64,000 bases of DNA, from assembly GCA_029204045.2 (NCBI GenBank), contig CM055073.1, positions 31,798,576 to 31,862,575 on the forward strand. The letters are read 5' to 3'. Position 1 is the first letter of the stretch. The number at the start of each line of letters is the position of its first letter. Below are positions 10,680-22,588 of this stretch, one piece after another. The position numbers were made by a program, and so were the translations under genes. The notes beneath the pieces were generated by a model. The model did no database searches. It saw nothing but the letters and a program-made list of their open reading frames with translations, and was not told the DNA's origin. The DNA is from Tillandsia leiboldiana (Eukaryota; Streptophyta; Magnoliopsida; Poales; Bromeliaceae).

Positions 10680-11329
10680 ATGATTTTTGATTTATATAAT
10701 GCTAAAATACTTTAAATTTTTTTTTTTATATTTATTATTTTCCAAACAATAACTACAAGTTACAAAAAAAAAAAAAAAAAAAATCAATGGTATTGATTTT
10801 TGTATATTGGCTTATATATAATTTAAAAATATTTTAATTGATTCATGCAGTTTAAAATATTATAAAAATTTATTAAATATTATTTTCTTTTTTTTAATAA
10901 TATAAAAAAAAAGAAAAATCTTATTATTAATAAATAGAAAAGTCGCATATAACTTGTTATGCGGGCTCGAACGTGAACATCGTTGTCCCCACGTCTAATA
11001 AGCAGGGCCCCACACACAACCTGGAACCAAAATGACCAAATTACCCTTCCAACCTCCCCTTAAATATAGAAACTGTTGCGTGCGCCCGGTGCACCATACA
11101 CCACACCTCTAAAATTTTACTTTAAAATTTTCGAAATCAAATTTTAACGTATTAAACATGTTCTGTAACAAGCGCTCAAAAAATGTACAACACGAATTTG
11201 GTAACGAGCTAAAGTTTAGGGAGCTTTTTGTAAGTTTTCCCCTACAATTTTAGTAGCGGGGGGCGAAGTCGTCGCTGGATTGGTCTTATCGGAGAACACG
11301 TTGCCGACTTTAGAAAACGAACAGCTGTA
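10680..11329. other. Intergenic, upstream of the 12.6-kb gene
   Basis: A/T-rich sequence to about 10,950, then a mixed-composition stretch. A TATA-like TTAAATATAG lies at 11,060-11,069. CT-rich runs typical of a plant 5' leader begin near 11,335. No coding sequence is seen. Confidence 0.4.
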
Positions 11330-12617
11330 GATTGTCTCTCTCTCTCTCTCTCTCCTCCCCCCAATTCCCGAGCCCTCTCTCTCTCTCTCTCATTCTCCTC
11401 GTTTTAGGGTTTCGATCGCGCCCTAATTCCGCTCCCAGGGGGGGAGGGGCCTCAATGTCGCCATGGAATGCTCCCTTCTATCGCGATCTCGTTTGAGGTG
11501 GTTTCGTTTCCCCATTCCCTCTCTTTTTCCTTTTTAGTTCCTCTCCTTTGTTTTTGGTGATTATTTTGTAATTTGATCCTTCGTTCTTCGGGGAATTGTT
11601 CGTAGGAGCGTGAAAAATCAAAATTTTGGAGGGATTTTTTGGGTCTCTTCTATTTAGGGTTTGTAAATATTATCAGGGAATAGAATTACGAGGAGGAAAA
11701 AATTAAATTTTGTTTTTTTGGACTTTCTTTTTTGATATTTTTGGCTTAATTTGCTATGTTTTTCTTTAAAAAATATATATTTTTTTGTTTTCAATGCGAT
11801 TGAACATCTTGGTGTGATTAATATGTAGACTCATTGTATTATTATGATATAGATTACTACTGCAATTTTGTCACAGAATTCATAAATGTGCAGTTGTTGC
11901 AAATAAAAATAATGCACAAAAAGTAAAATTAAAACTATGGAGGGTCATCCCTATGTGACTTCAATTGCGTGAAATTCGAGAAAAGAGAATGGAAAAAATG
12001 TATGTAAATAATGTCGAAAATGCACTTTAGGATTTGAAAAATCTAAGTAGGTATTCAGTATGTATATAGGAGATTGATTCCATGCTTTAGTTTACAAGCA
12101 ATCATCTACTTGATTGGTTTTGTATCTTTGTTGTTTCAGAAGTTAACTTTGAGATTCCATGTTGCATTTTGAAGTTTCTCTTTTTCGAATGGAGATGATG
12201 CGAACACGCACCTGCGTGTTCTCTAGATATTATGTTAAATTGTGTGAAACAATCGTTGTTCTCCGAAAGCTTAAGCTATCCGAGAATTGGTGTTATGTTA
12301 AACATGTTTATTCCAAAAACATCTTGAATCTCTGATGGTTTTGATTCATATGCATCTTTACTTATATGAGGCATTTTCATGTCTGTATAATCCTCAAACT
12401 GAATATGTGCTACGCGAGTTATGGAGTGCAGATTCTTTCTACCTTAGACTCGCGTATCAAAGACTGAGAGTTTAATCTTATAAATGATGTGTTTTTGCAG
12501 GCACCTGGTGAGCAACTGCGATTCTGAGAAGGTCGCTACTATATTTATAATCAAGGGGAATTCTAGTATCAATGCGAAGGATAGAGAGCATGCTTTGTGG
12601 AATCCCTGCTTCGGCTG
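11330..12617 (+). promoter_or_regulatory. Probable 5' leader with a ~1-kb intron
   Basis: CT-repeat-rich leader (11,335-11,400) with 'TTTTAGGGTTTCGATCG', then a plausible donor (TTTGAG/GTGGTT, intron start 11,498) and a strong acceptor (TGTTTTTGCAG ending 12,500). The segment 11,501-12,500 is T-rich and intron-like. The leader after the acceptor has an upstream ATG at 12,572, out of frame, whose 66-codon frame overlaps the main start. That could damp translation through leaky scanning. The splice model is inferred, not proven. Confidence 0.5.
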
Positions 12618-13562
12618 ATGCACTTGATCAGTCTCGCCACCGATGCATTCGGTGTAATAACTATCTCTCTCGTCTCCCTTCTCTCTCTTCTGGGCCTCCT
12701 CTGCATCTACCGCTCGTTATACTTCCAGCTGCGCATTCGAAGACGGCGCTTCCTCCATCTCAGCTACTTTAATGGACCGTGGGTCACCCGCATAACCCTG
12801 ATCCTGATCTCAATATGGTGGGGCTTCGGAGAGATCCTCCGATTGAGCTTTTTGAATGGCGCGGGAAAATTCTTTTCGAGCCAAACGTGTCAGAAGAACA
12901 TGTGCAAGTTCTACGTTCTGTCGAACCTTGGGTTTGCGGAGCCGAGCGTGTTCCTCATGCTCGCGTTCCTCCTCCACGCGGCGCTCCAGGAGCGCGAGTT
13001 CACCTTGAGCCAAAGATGGAACCGGAAGACCATCGGATGTGTCGTGCTTCTCTGCTTCCCGGCTATTCTCTTGCAACTTGCCCTAGTTTTCATCGGGCCC
13101 AAGTTCGTGAACTGGGAGAAGAACGATAAGAGACTGAAGATGATCAGGCTCTTCACGTCGACCTCTTCGCTAAGCGGCGGCACCGTTACATGCACATACC
13201 CCTTGTTGAGCACCGCATTTCTCGGGGCTTTCTACATTGTACTCATCACCTACGTAACATACATCGGGAGTCGGATGCTATCGCTGGTGATCAACAAGGG
13301 GCTAAGGCGAAGGATTTACGTGTTGGTGTTCTCCGTCATCCTATTCCTACCGATGCGGGCGCTCCTTCTGGGGTTCTCAGTGCTTCCCCAGCCGGGCGGC
13401 TTGGCGTACGAGGCGATAACGTTCCTCGCCTTCGTCATGATGTTGGTTTGCACCATGGTGGGGATTTTTATGCTGGTGTATTTCCCTATTGCTGATACCT
13501 TAGCTCTGGGAGAGCCAGAGCATGTGGAAATGGAAGGGGTGCCCTTTGATGACTACTACTAG
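12618..13562 (+). CDS. Seven-transmembrane plant protein, CAND-type orphan receptor-like
   Basis: A single-exon, GC-rich frame of 314 aa. The first in-frame ATG is 12,618; a stop lies upstream at 12,582, and the codon at 12,597 is GTG, so it was not used. About seven hydrophobic helices are visible: near residues 10-32, 48-68, 95-115 ('LGFAEPSVFLMLAFLL'), 135-157, 195-220 ('STAFLGAFYIVLITYV'), 233-252 and 262-285. Between them are conserved pieces such as 'YFNGPWVTRITL', 'WWGFGEILRL', 'TCTYPLLST' and 'LVINKGLRRR'. The layout matches my recollection of the Arabidopsis At1g57680 (CAND1) protein, a predicted heptahelical plasma-membrane protein with no proven ligand. The C-terminus is short and acidic. 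Function is unproven in the family, and true GPCR activity should not be assumed. Confidence 0.8.
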   Translation: MHLISLATDAFGVITISLVSLLSLLGLLCIYRSLYFQLRIRRRRFLHLSYFNGPWVTRITLILISIWWGFGEILRLSFLNGAGKFFSSQTCQKNMCKFYVLSNLGFAEPSVFLMLAFLLHAALQEREFTLSQRWNRKTIGCVVLLCFPAILLQLALVFIGPKFVNWEKNDKRLKMIRLFTSTSSLSGGTVTCTYPLLSTAFLGAFYIVLITYVTYIGSRMLSLVINKGLRRRIYVLVFSVILFLPMRALLLGFSVLPQPGGLAYEAITFLAFVMMLVCTMVGIFMLVYFPIADTLALGEPEHVEMEGVPFDDYY

Positions 13563-14443
13563 TTTTGTGTTCTCTTATTAAGATTTGAAAAAACAAAAAC
13601 AAAAAGAAGAAAAAACAAAGAAGGGATTGGAATTTGTTTAACTATTCTTTTCTAATTTTTTGTGTTTTGAATTCAAATGTGATATCAGTTTTGTAGTAAA
13701 TATAAAATTAATGCAAAAGGGTTTGTTTCCTGATTCCTCTTGTTGGTGTAGTTAACTCTTTAACCATGTCAAATTTAACTTTGGCTTCTCATGAGGCTTC
13801 AAAATTCATTCAAACTAGTTGAACTGATCACAAAATTCTCTACCAAATCAAATCCTAATATTACCTAATATTGTTTTTTAAATTTGATAAAAATGAAGTA
13901 TGAATTTTGATTTGAGTTAGGTAACAGTTATTTTATGTCGAAATTTAAGTTAATTATTTATTTTAATAAATTTAGAGTTGTAAGGATTATATGAAATATA
14001 AATTTTGAAGTCAAAATTATTGTGAACTGGATAGTAAAATTAAAGGTTTATTTTATACAGTTTTATATAAATATATTGAATAGCAAATATATTTCTACAA
14101 AATTTAATTTTTTATATTTATTCTTTAAAATTTTTAAATTATTCATATATAATTTTAACATCAATATCCATTAAAAAAATATAGTTAATAACTATAAGTT
14201 AAATACTTAAGCTTGATTAGTGAGTGATTCCTTTCAGATATTGCACTTAACTATATATATTATAAGAATAAAATTAATATTTTACTTATATTTGATTAAA
14301 AAATAAATATAAATAAATTTATATTTATATTTATATAAATGTAAATATAAATATAAATATAAATATAAATATAAAGAGATTAGAATAAATATATTTATTC
14401 GATTAGAATAAATATAAATGTAGGAATATATCTATATGTAAGA

Positions 14444-14478
<35 letters not shown>
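13563..14478. other. 3' flank and AT-rich spacer
   Basis: No gene. A short A-rich 3' UTR region follows the stop. Further on, (ATAAAT)n-like repeats lie at about 14,300-14,375, followed by an (AT)n tract from about 14,448. Confidence 0.6.
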
Positions 14479-14487
<9 letters not shown>

Positions 14488-14490
<3 letters not shown>

Positions 14491-14657
14491 CAATGCTACC
14501 TGTACACCCCGAAGGGGTGTACATCATACACCTCCACCATTTTAATGGTGGCGATACTTTTTACGGGTCACATCAAGTGATCCATCATCACACCCCCATC
14601 CTTAGATGGGTGAGGTGTATGATGTACACCCCGAAAGGGGTGTACACATAGCATTTT

Positions 14658-14659
<2 letters not shown>
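14488..14659. mobile_element. Fold-back MITE, family A, copy 2, inside an (AT)n tract
   Basis: A 172-bp element starting GAGCAATGCTACC and ending GCATTTTCC. Subterminal arms (GTACACCCCGAAGGGGTGTA at the left, its partner at the right) make it almost fully palindromic. It is flanked by ATATATATA at 14,479-14,487 and 14,660-14,668, consistent with a 9-bp duplication though the flanks are microsatellite. It splits an (AT)n tract in two, just upstream of the 14.9-kb gene's promoter. Confidence 0.88.
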
Positions 14660-14707
<48 letters not shown>

Positions 14708-14711
<4 letters not shown>

Positions 14712-14738
14712 TAAAGCGATACATTATGGACACGTGTC
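14708..14738 (+). promoter_or_regulatory. TATA box and ACGT-core (G-box/ABRE-like) element
   Basis: TATATAAAG (14,708-14,716) abuts the (AT)n tract. ACACGTGTC (14,730-14,738, with the CACGTG G-box) and a second ACGT core (CCACGTAC, about 14,741-14,748) follow. They lie 115-155 bp before the ATG at 14,862. ACACGTGTC matches the classic abscisic-acid-response/G-box core bound by bZIP factors. Here it sits downstream of the putative TATA, so it would be in the core promoter or leader; its activity is inference. Confidence 0.5.
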
Positions 14739-14861
14739 GTCCACGTACACACACTCTCTCTCTCTCTCTTTCCTTTTCCCCTCAACAAAACATGCGTTGC
14801 CTCTCTCTCACTTCACCCTTCGGAACTCAAATTCTCTGTCTCTCTCTCTCTCATCATCGCC

Positions 14862-17563
14862 ATGGACGAAGCCTCCGAGCTCCGGGACTGGGAACTCCTC
14901 CAAGGATCGTTTACAAACCCTCTACTCCGCGCCCCGCTCTCCGCGGAGAACCCTGGTGGCCCCTTCGAGACGACCGACGACGACGACGACGACAACGACG
15001 ACAGCGCCATCAAGCCCGACTACTTCGCCCCCGACTCCCGCCACCTCCGCCGCCCCTCCGCCGAGGAGGATGATTCCGATAACCCTAGCTGGGTCGACCC
15101 CGACGCCGACTTCAGGTCGAGAGCCGAGGCGGCTTTTCCGGGAAGTGGGTTCCCGGTGAAGAACTGCGGCGGGTTCTGGTCCGACGACTCGTCGGAAGTG
15201 GGCGGGGTCGAGGGGATCGACGGTGGCGGGGATCGGAGTTTCGGCAACGACGGTGAGAGCGGAAGGGATTTGCATCGTGCTCGAGAGGTGTTTGATGAAA
15301 TGCCGAGGAGAGGTGTGGGGAGCGGAGGAGGGGAGAGGAAAGGGGTGGTGTGGTGGAAGATGCCTCTGGAAATGTTGAGGTGTTGCGCTTTCAAAATGAA
15401 GCCCTTTTGGTCCATCTCCATTGCCGCAGCGATCGTGGGGCTGGTTATGCTTGGTAGGAGCATGTACAAGCTGAAGCAAAAGGGTAGGGGAGTTTCTCTT
15501 AGGATTGCCATGGATGATAAGGTGAGATTTTTCCCTTCATCTTGGTGCTGTTACATATATTCAAAATTCATATTTATCACTCCGAAGTTTGGGAATTGCA
15601 GATTTGTTCTCGCAAAGCTTTAATTCTCATCACTGATATCATGCAAAAGTTCCAAACTTTTGGATATTGTTGGCCATTAATTTTCACTGTTAGAACTGTT
15701 ATGCCTGTAAAAAATTAGTTTTAATTTTTTTTTTTTATGTGTTTAGGATTAAGGGTTAATGTAGAATGACATAGAGAGATTAATAGTAAACATTAGATAT
15801 GAACAGTTATGGTAGAAATATTTTGAAAGATAGATTTTGAAGGGTAGAATGGTCATTTTAAAATGAAGCATTAGAGCCCCTTAAGATTGCCATTCATGAC
15901 AAGGTGAGGTTTTTTTTTTTTTTTTTTTTTTGCTTTATCTTGGTGTTATACTATTTTTATAGGTTAATTATTTGGCATTGTTTAGTATTGTTGCCGTGTT
16001 CATATTTTTTGTAAACAAAATTTCTACATGAAATAGTGTAGAAAGGGATGATGGATTGCTTGCAATTCTTACATTTTGGGTCTTTGACTGGCCGGAAAAA
16101 AAAAAAAAAAAAAAAAGAAAGGAAAAGAAAAAACTAGGAAGTAACTTTTTGTACTTCCATTTGTTCTTCTTTTTTTTTTTAAACAAGTTATCGTCCATCA
16201 CTTGGCCTGAGTGTGTTAGAAGCTAACTAAACATGACAATAAGAGAAAATTCTTATAACCCATATATCGAATTATACAGAATTAGTGTTTTAAAAAATAG
16301 AAAAACGGCAATGATGCCAAACTAGGCCTTGTTGTAGTGTTGTTTGTTTTTTATTGCAACTCAGTCACTGAACTTTTCACTTTGAGCAGTTTTGACCTTG
16401 AACTTTCCCATGTTTTGAAATGAAATTTCATTTTGGACAATAAAGAAATCTAGTATTCCTGTAAATGACCAGTTTACTCATTCTGTGAAATAGCTCCTTC
16501 GTTTAATTGTATTTGAAATTTGAAACAGGATTAAAATGATTATTGTACAGGGAAAAAACAAGACAGGTCTTGAATTAGCTAGGGATGTGAATGTAATATA
16601 TTAGATTGTTTAGGGAGTAAAGCATTTGACTAAAAATTTTAGGGACTGCGTCGATAGAGGGATATTATTAGGGGACTACCTGTACATTTTATCTTTCTTT
16701 AATCCTGTTAGTATTAGCTGCTTCTTTACTTGTTCTGCTCCGGGCATGCTTCTAATCTTAATAAATTTTGAGTCAAATCATTTTGGTCTTGTAAATACAT
16801 AAAAAGAACGTTATAGTCACGTAAAGCATGTTCTAAAGACCGTGTAATGGTTAATTTAGCCAATTAGATTGAAGATGAACCTATTTCTCTGCTATTTAAT
16901 GATAGTAAAATTCGGCACATTAGCTTTGTGGTGCCTAGGAACAAGCAAAGGATCGATACCATAAAATGATGTGCGATTTATTGAGTGAAAAATAATATCA
17001 GTGGAAACCCAGCAGAGAAAAAGACCTTTTTATCAGTGATTATGTCATGGTAGCTGAAAGGAAGGGTGAAGTGTATCTGTTTTTCCTCGATGATGGGGAT
17101 TGTTTAAAATGCTGCCGCAAGTAGAAATCCTTTCCTCATTTATTGCAAAATTTTCTAAAGCAGCAGCTTCAGTTTGGTCCGACCTTTCATTGGGTTCATG
17201 ATCTTTGTCTTTTGTTTTAATTTTACCCGAAGTTGGACACTTTTGTACTAGTAGTCATCATCCGACTGCCATGGTTCACAACTTTTTTTTGATGTCATTA
17301 GTTTGATTTGTATGACGAAAACCATAATCAGGCCCCCAATTCGTAAATACTTGGTATAGTTCAACAAGTTGACTCTATTCTGTTTCTCTTATGCCCCAAA
17401 AAAAAAAAAAAAAAAAATGCAGATGGCGTCCCACTTCGCAGTCCATGCTGCACGGCTTAACAAAGCATTCTCAGCGGTGAGACGCGTACCCATATTGAGA
17501 ACTTCGCCTCCTGCATCCGGGATGACTCCGTGGTCTATGCTGCCCGCTAAGATAAGCTTTTAA
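14862..17563 (+). CDS. DUF6821-type plant membrane-anchored protein, two exons
   Basis: Exon 1 is 14,862-15,521 (ATG in CCATGG) and exon 2 is 17,423-17,563, joined in phase 0 by a 1.9-kb intron (AAG/GTGAGA ... TGCAG), giving 266 aa. The N-terminal half is acidic and disordered, with an Asp run near residues 39-46. Then come 'WWKMPLEMLRCCAFKMKP' (about 164-181), a hydrophobic segment 'SISIAAAIVGLVMLG' (about 184-198) and a basic stretch. Exon 2 supplies 'HAARLNKAFSAVRRVPILR' and 'GMTPWSMLP'. This C-terminal arrangement fits the plant DUF6821 family, single-span proteins of unknown role. The intron contains a partial copy of the exon-1 end (see findings). Confidence 0.8.
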
Positions 17564-18420
17564 GTGCTCCTCCATGAAGCTCAGGTACACACAACTTGTT
17601 TATTTGCCCTTTATATTATGGATAGAGACTTTGTGGAAATATGTACTGTTTGTTACATTACCTTGTCTCTGTTACTGTATAAATACCTTCTTTGTATAAA
17701 TAAAGCTTTCGCTGTGAAAATCAAATGGATGTAGTATATGATGGTTGGTAATGTTTTGTAGTAGTTGTTTGTGAATGTTGTCTTTGAGCTTCATGTGCTT
17801 TTACCTCATATATGGGTATTCGATTCATTTTTTATTATTGTTAATTTGAATTAGGTTACTAGACTATTAATATCATTAAGTTATTAGTACTAATAGATTT
17901 TCGGCCCTTGGATAAAGAAAAGGTTTAGTAAATGGTTTGTGGAATAGTATAATCTAGGGAGGGAGGGAATGATTAAAGAGGTAGATCTAACGATAGAAAT
18001 TTGATAGGACTAAATGCTTGGTACTAGCTGGATTCTGCTATTTTTGTCTTAGGCACAAAATATTTATCTATGGACTTTGTTCAGGAGTTGAAATATTAAA
18101 TTTTAGCTTTGATATCATATTATCCGCTAAACCGATCTTATTTATTGTTAATAGATTTTAATTTGCTTTTTTGTTATTAATTTTGTTGCTTTTAGACACA
18201 AATTTATGTGCAATATGTAACTGTGGACTTTGTTCTTTTTCAGATGAACAACTTAAGAAAAAAGCATTATTTAAAAAAAAAGGAGAATTTATTAAAACCA
18301 TTTCACCCAATTGGAGGAAACAAATTCCGGAAACAACATGATTTTTCAGTACAAACCACCAGAAAAGAAAAGAAAAGCACTACTTAGATTAAAAATCTTA
18401 AAAAATGATCACCCTAATCA
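17564..18420. other. Intergenic, with a half palindromic repeat
   Basis: No gene. About 17,868-18,050 matches one arm of the palindromic modules at 36.0-37.3 kb: shared words include GGAATAGTATAATCTAGG, 'AGATCTAACG' followed by a 'TAGAAA', and a 'TGCTTGGT' end. It is probably a half or decayed copy of that family. Confidence 0.5.
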
Positions 18421-19464
18421 AAAGATGATTCCTGCGGCGGCCGTGCGGGCGCCGCCGCACTCCGACACGCCGACGACCCACCACATCCGCCGCTGTTGCT
18501 GCCGCTGCCGTCCTGCTCGACAGCGTGCCTGCCAGTGCCGCCATCGCGTGTGACTGCCTCGCGACCGTCCCTGTCGTCGCCGGCTCCTGCGACAGCACGA
18601 TCTCTTACCCGTCGTAGTATGACTCCATCCCCTCCGCCATGGCCTGCCACACCAAGCCGCCGGCCATCGACCCCTCGCCAGCCCGCGCGGAACGGTAGAT
18701 GCCTGCGTACACGGCGCTCAGGAACGCATCACGCCCGTCCTTGGTGTACCTGGCATCCCGCTTCGACTTGCCGAACTCGGTGAAGACCAGCGGCTTCCAC
18801 AGGATCCGCCGCGCGTCGATCCAGTGGCTCCGCATCCACCGCCGTACAAACGCCGTCTGTGCACTGTCGTTCTGCCCAGAAAACATGCAGAGGAAGAGTA
18901 ATCGACTGATTCTTTTGTTAGTTTTATCGTTCAAATTCTATTTCTATCTACTATCTTTAAGTGAGCAGAAGTACCATATGTCGGGGTAGGCATGGATGGT
19001 GGCAAAATCAATCTCCCTGATGAGATTGCTGGTAATGTAATCAATCCCAACTTGGAATCCAGGATTGTACTGCTTCTTCTCAGGCATGGAGTCCCCATAA
19101 AGGCCCTCCATTCCCACCTCAAGCATGTGTTTCCTATCCAATGATTTTGTGTAACTGGCCATCTCTTGCACCCACCCCTGTTACCCAAAAATAATTATAA
19201 CAAAAAAAAAAATAAAAAAAAATTGAGATTTATGTATAAATTTGGGAAAATTTGCAAGAAGTGAAATTTCTAAATTTCTTCTCAAATGGTTCAGTAAATT
19301 TTGTACTTTGGAATTTTAATTTTCTTCGCCGGTTAAGCAGCTAAAATCAACTTCTTACCCTACAAATTTTTTTTAATATAAAGATGTCTTTTAAACGAGG
19401 CTTAGGAAAACATTCCTATATTATAATAAAAATTGATGCTTCAAAAAATATAAATTTTGCTCGC

Positions 19465-19598
19465 GTAAGTGGCAAAGGATTTGGTGGTTGATACCCGAGT
19501 TCGAAGTCTAGTTGTTTCATATTTCTAGCTAAGTTTATTTCAAAATTATCGAAATGGGTAGCACGCTACCTTTCTCTGAAAAAAAAACAAAAAGAAAA
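19465..19598 (+). mobile_element. tRNA-derived SINE, copy 1
   Basis: A box-A-like TGGCAAAGGATTTGG and a box-B-like GAGTTCGAAGTC are followed by 'CTAAGTTTATTTC', 'GGGTAGCACGCTACC' and an A-rich tail. Related copies are at about 40,099 and 54,035. The copy lies in the pseudogene's third intron. Confidence 0.65.
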
Positions 19599-20222
19599 AA
19601 AAAGATTACTATTATTTTAAAGCATTATGATTTTAAATAATTTTGACGTTTTAAAGTGTCAGATTACATTTTATTGATGTTTGACATAAACGTCGATATA
19701 TGTGTGACGATTTTTATTTATAGATATTTTAACCGATGCTTTCAAATGTAATGCTAAATTATATTATCACGCTTCTAAGTATTATTAAATATATAAAAAA
19801 ATATATCTTTAAATGTTATTTTACTTGACGGTTGAAGTGGCTATTTTTACCATTATAAAATTTCTTTATGAGCATTTTTTATTGTTATATTTTTATGAGA
19901 GAAATTCTATAGTTGTTTCTTTCCTCTCCAATACATGTGTTTTATTCTTCATATCATTCTATATATGCTAGTTATAAATTTTTAAACTTTTTAAATAAAA
20001 TCACTCTTAGAAATCTATATTCTTTCAAAGGACACTACAGTTTAGATGGTGAAAAATATAGTAAGTTAACTAACAGAAGTTCATCGGCAAGTGTTAAGGC
20101 TAATCTTGACCCGTTTTCTATTCATTGTTTCTGTCTATTATACCTCATTGTTTCTGTCTATTATATGAATTAATGTGAGACCGTTCATATGATATCTATC
20201 ATGTACGTGAATAGTGGTGTTA

Positions 20223-20931
20223 TGTAACGATCCTAGAGAGCAGAGGAAGCAGAGGAAGGAGAGAAGAGCTCTGGAGGAGAGAGGGAAGAGGCTAGCCATG
20301 GTAAGGAGGGGAGTGAGAGAGAAGGGGTGTAGGGTAGAGAATGAGTACAGGGTAGGTGAGATTGGACAAGACGTCAGGTTCTGGAGTCTTCCAATGGAGC
20401 GGGCGCCGAGCTGAGAAGGAGTCCGAACTGCCAACACCCGCAAGGATGGGCAACACTGGAGTCTTCCCATGGAGCGGGCGCCGAGCTGAGGAGGAGTCCG
20501 ACCCGCCAACACTAGCAAGGATGGGCAACACTGTAGCAGACGGCGGCCTGGCCCAGTAACCCGGAAGCCACAAAGAAGAGGCCCATCGGGGCCCAATTCC
20601 AATATACAAATTATACCCCAAGTCCCTCCATAGTATTGATATTACAATTTAGTCCTAGGAATGGGTAGTATAAATAAGTAGTTGTAATACGAATGAGAGA
20701 AATGAATTGAATCAAGCATTTCCTCATCTTTTCCCTCCAAACTCTTCTCTTCCTCATTCTCTTTCTCATTCTCTTTCTCTCTCTCCCGAAACCCTTCTCC
20801 AATTCCCCAGATCCAAGCCAATTCACAGATCAATCGATCAATGGAGACCATCATCCTCACCGCCGAGCCATTCTCAGAGCATTCTCATCCCGGAAGGCTG
20901 CGGATCGTCTGGATCGTTACAAATTGGTATC
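20223..20931 (+). repeat. 5' LTR of the chromovirus
   Basis: 709 bp with an internal ~76-bp tandem duplication (unit from GGAGTCTTCC to GGGCAACACT, at about 20,379-20,454 and 20,455-20,530). A TATA-like GTAGTATAAATAAG lies at about 20,665. The duplication is present in the 3' LTR too, so it predates insertion. Confidence 0.95.
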
Positions 20932-20934
20932 AGA

Positions 20935-20948
20935 GCAGTTCCGATCCT
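20935..20948 (+). promoter_or_regulatory. Primer-binding site (initiator Met tRNA)
   Basis: TGGTATCAGAGC lies a few bases after the 5' LTR and is the standard complement to the 3' end of plant initiator tRNA-Met. Confidence 0.9.
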
Positions 20949-21358
20949 AGGGATCGTGAGGAACCGAGTACCAGATCGAGGCAACAAGCAACAAGCAACA
21001 ACAGATCGAGGCAACAAGCAACAAGCATCAACCGATCGGGGCAATAAGGCAACAAGCAACAACAAATCGAGGCGACCAGATAATGAGCAACAACAGATTA
21101 AGGCAACATCGCAGCAATCAAGCAATTATCAACCAACTCCAGCAGATCTGATCGAGGGACAATGGGAGCGACTCTGCTGAGAGGTATTGATCTTCCCAAA
21201 ATTGCTTGAATTCTCGTCTTTCCCACCCAAGTAATCGCCATAGCTTGAATCAGAGAAGAAAGGGAAGCTTAGCATCAGCAATCCATCAATTCCAATATAG
21301 GGAAATCTAAAAACAACAGGTTCAATTGTAATATCAAGGATCCATACCTGGTTGAGAT

Positions 21359-22588
21359 GGCTGAGGGAACCAGACTCAAGGAAATGAGTGAGCAAATCAG
21401 AAACATGGAAGAAAAGATGCAAACCATCACCACAGAGTGTCATAATATCATAAAGACAAATTGCAGCAGTTTGGTGCTGATTACAACCACAAGTTAGAAA
21501 CCCTAGTGCACCAGTTAGAAGAAATCCAACTGGGGGGTCAACAGAGGCACGAAGCATAGCAAATTGAAGCTGCGAGAAGGCATGAACAACTAATGAAGTT
21601 ATTGAGTTCACATGCCAATTCCCTCAAGGTTGATCCCAATCCATCAGTGCAAATTAGAGAGGGGAGAGTAGGGGGCACAGAATTTCCAGGCAGCAGCAAC
21701 AAGTATCCATTTAGGGATGATAAAGGAAAATGAGTCATACCAAACCCCCACCTTGGAGCAGAGGCTTATAGTTCACAGCCAGTACCAAAGCACCACCATT
21801 ATATTCCATATCCCAAGCTTGAGTACCCCAGTTTTGGGAGAGAAGAGCCCAGGGAGTGGTTGAGCAAAAGCGAGCAATTCTTCAAGTTGTACCAGATTCT
21901 AGTGGAGCAATGGGTGGAAGTGGCTACCATGCATTTCACTGGTAAAGCACATAGGTGGAAAGAGGGGTGCATGGTGGACAAGTCAGAAGTAGATTGGGCA
22001 GAGCTAGCAGAAGCTGTCTGCAAAAGATTTGATGGGGCATCCTTGAAGAAGTTGGTCAGGGACTTCAACAAGTTGGAACAGACCACTACTGTGGATGCTT
22101 ATCAAGAGAAGTTTGAAGATTTGAGAATAAGAATGCTATATTTGAACCCAACACTCAGTGAAGAGCATTTTATCCAGAGCTACATCAGTGGGCTTAAGGA
22201 AGAGCTAGTCCCATTCATAGATCTTTCTAACCCCACCACCCTGGAAGAGGTGCATGAGCAGGCAAAATTGCATGAGCAAGCCTTTACTGTTATGTGGAAG
22301 AAGCATAAGATGATTAACAGGACAGGCAGTGGGCAGTACCAAGGATACCAATTCCCTAGGGCTTCCAATCTGAAAGGGGACCCCAGATATGCTGAGGGTA
22401 ACAAAGCAGTTATCTCCAAAAGTCCCATATGGCAACCTGGTCTTAGCAGACAGGTGATGGAGGAGAGAAGGGCTGCTGGACTGTGCTTTAAATGTAGTGA
22501 CAAATATTTCCCAGGACACCAGTGCCAGGGTAAGGCCTTAAATCAAATTATTGGAGAAGTGGAAATAGAAAGATATTTGATGAAATGA
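21359..22588 (+). pseudogene. Retrotransposon GAG region, broken
   Basis: An ATG at 21,359 opens a charged coiled-coil N-terminus ('EMSEQIRNMEEKM'). One frame change near 21,450 and stops near 21,566 and 21,732 follow. The conserved capsid block ('REEPREWLSKSEQFFKL', then 'WAELAEAVCKRF' and 'YQEKFEDLR') is open from about 21,740 to 22,588. It ends in a CCHC-like knuckle with 'LCFKCSDKYFPGHQC'. Normally GAG packages the RNA; this copy could not give a full-length product. Confidence 0.88.

Noticed and set aside
12597..12617. Longer start for the seven-membrane-segment protein
   Set aside because: The codon at 12,597 is GTG and an in-frame stop lies at 12,582; the first ATG is 12,618 and aligns with the family N-terminus.
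14588..14788. Tyr-Ile repeat frames on both strands
   Set aside because: Read from the (AT)n tract around the MITE.
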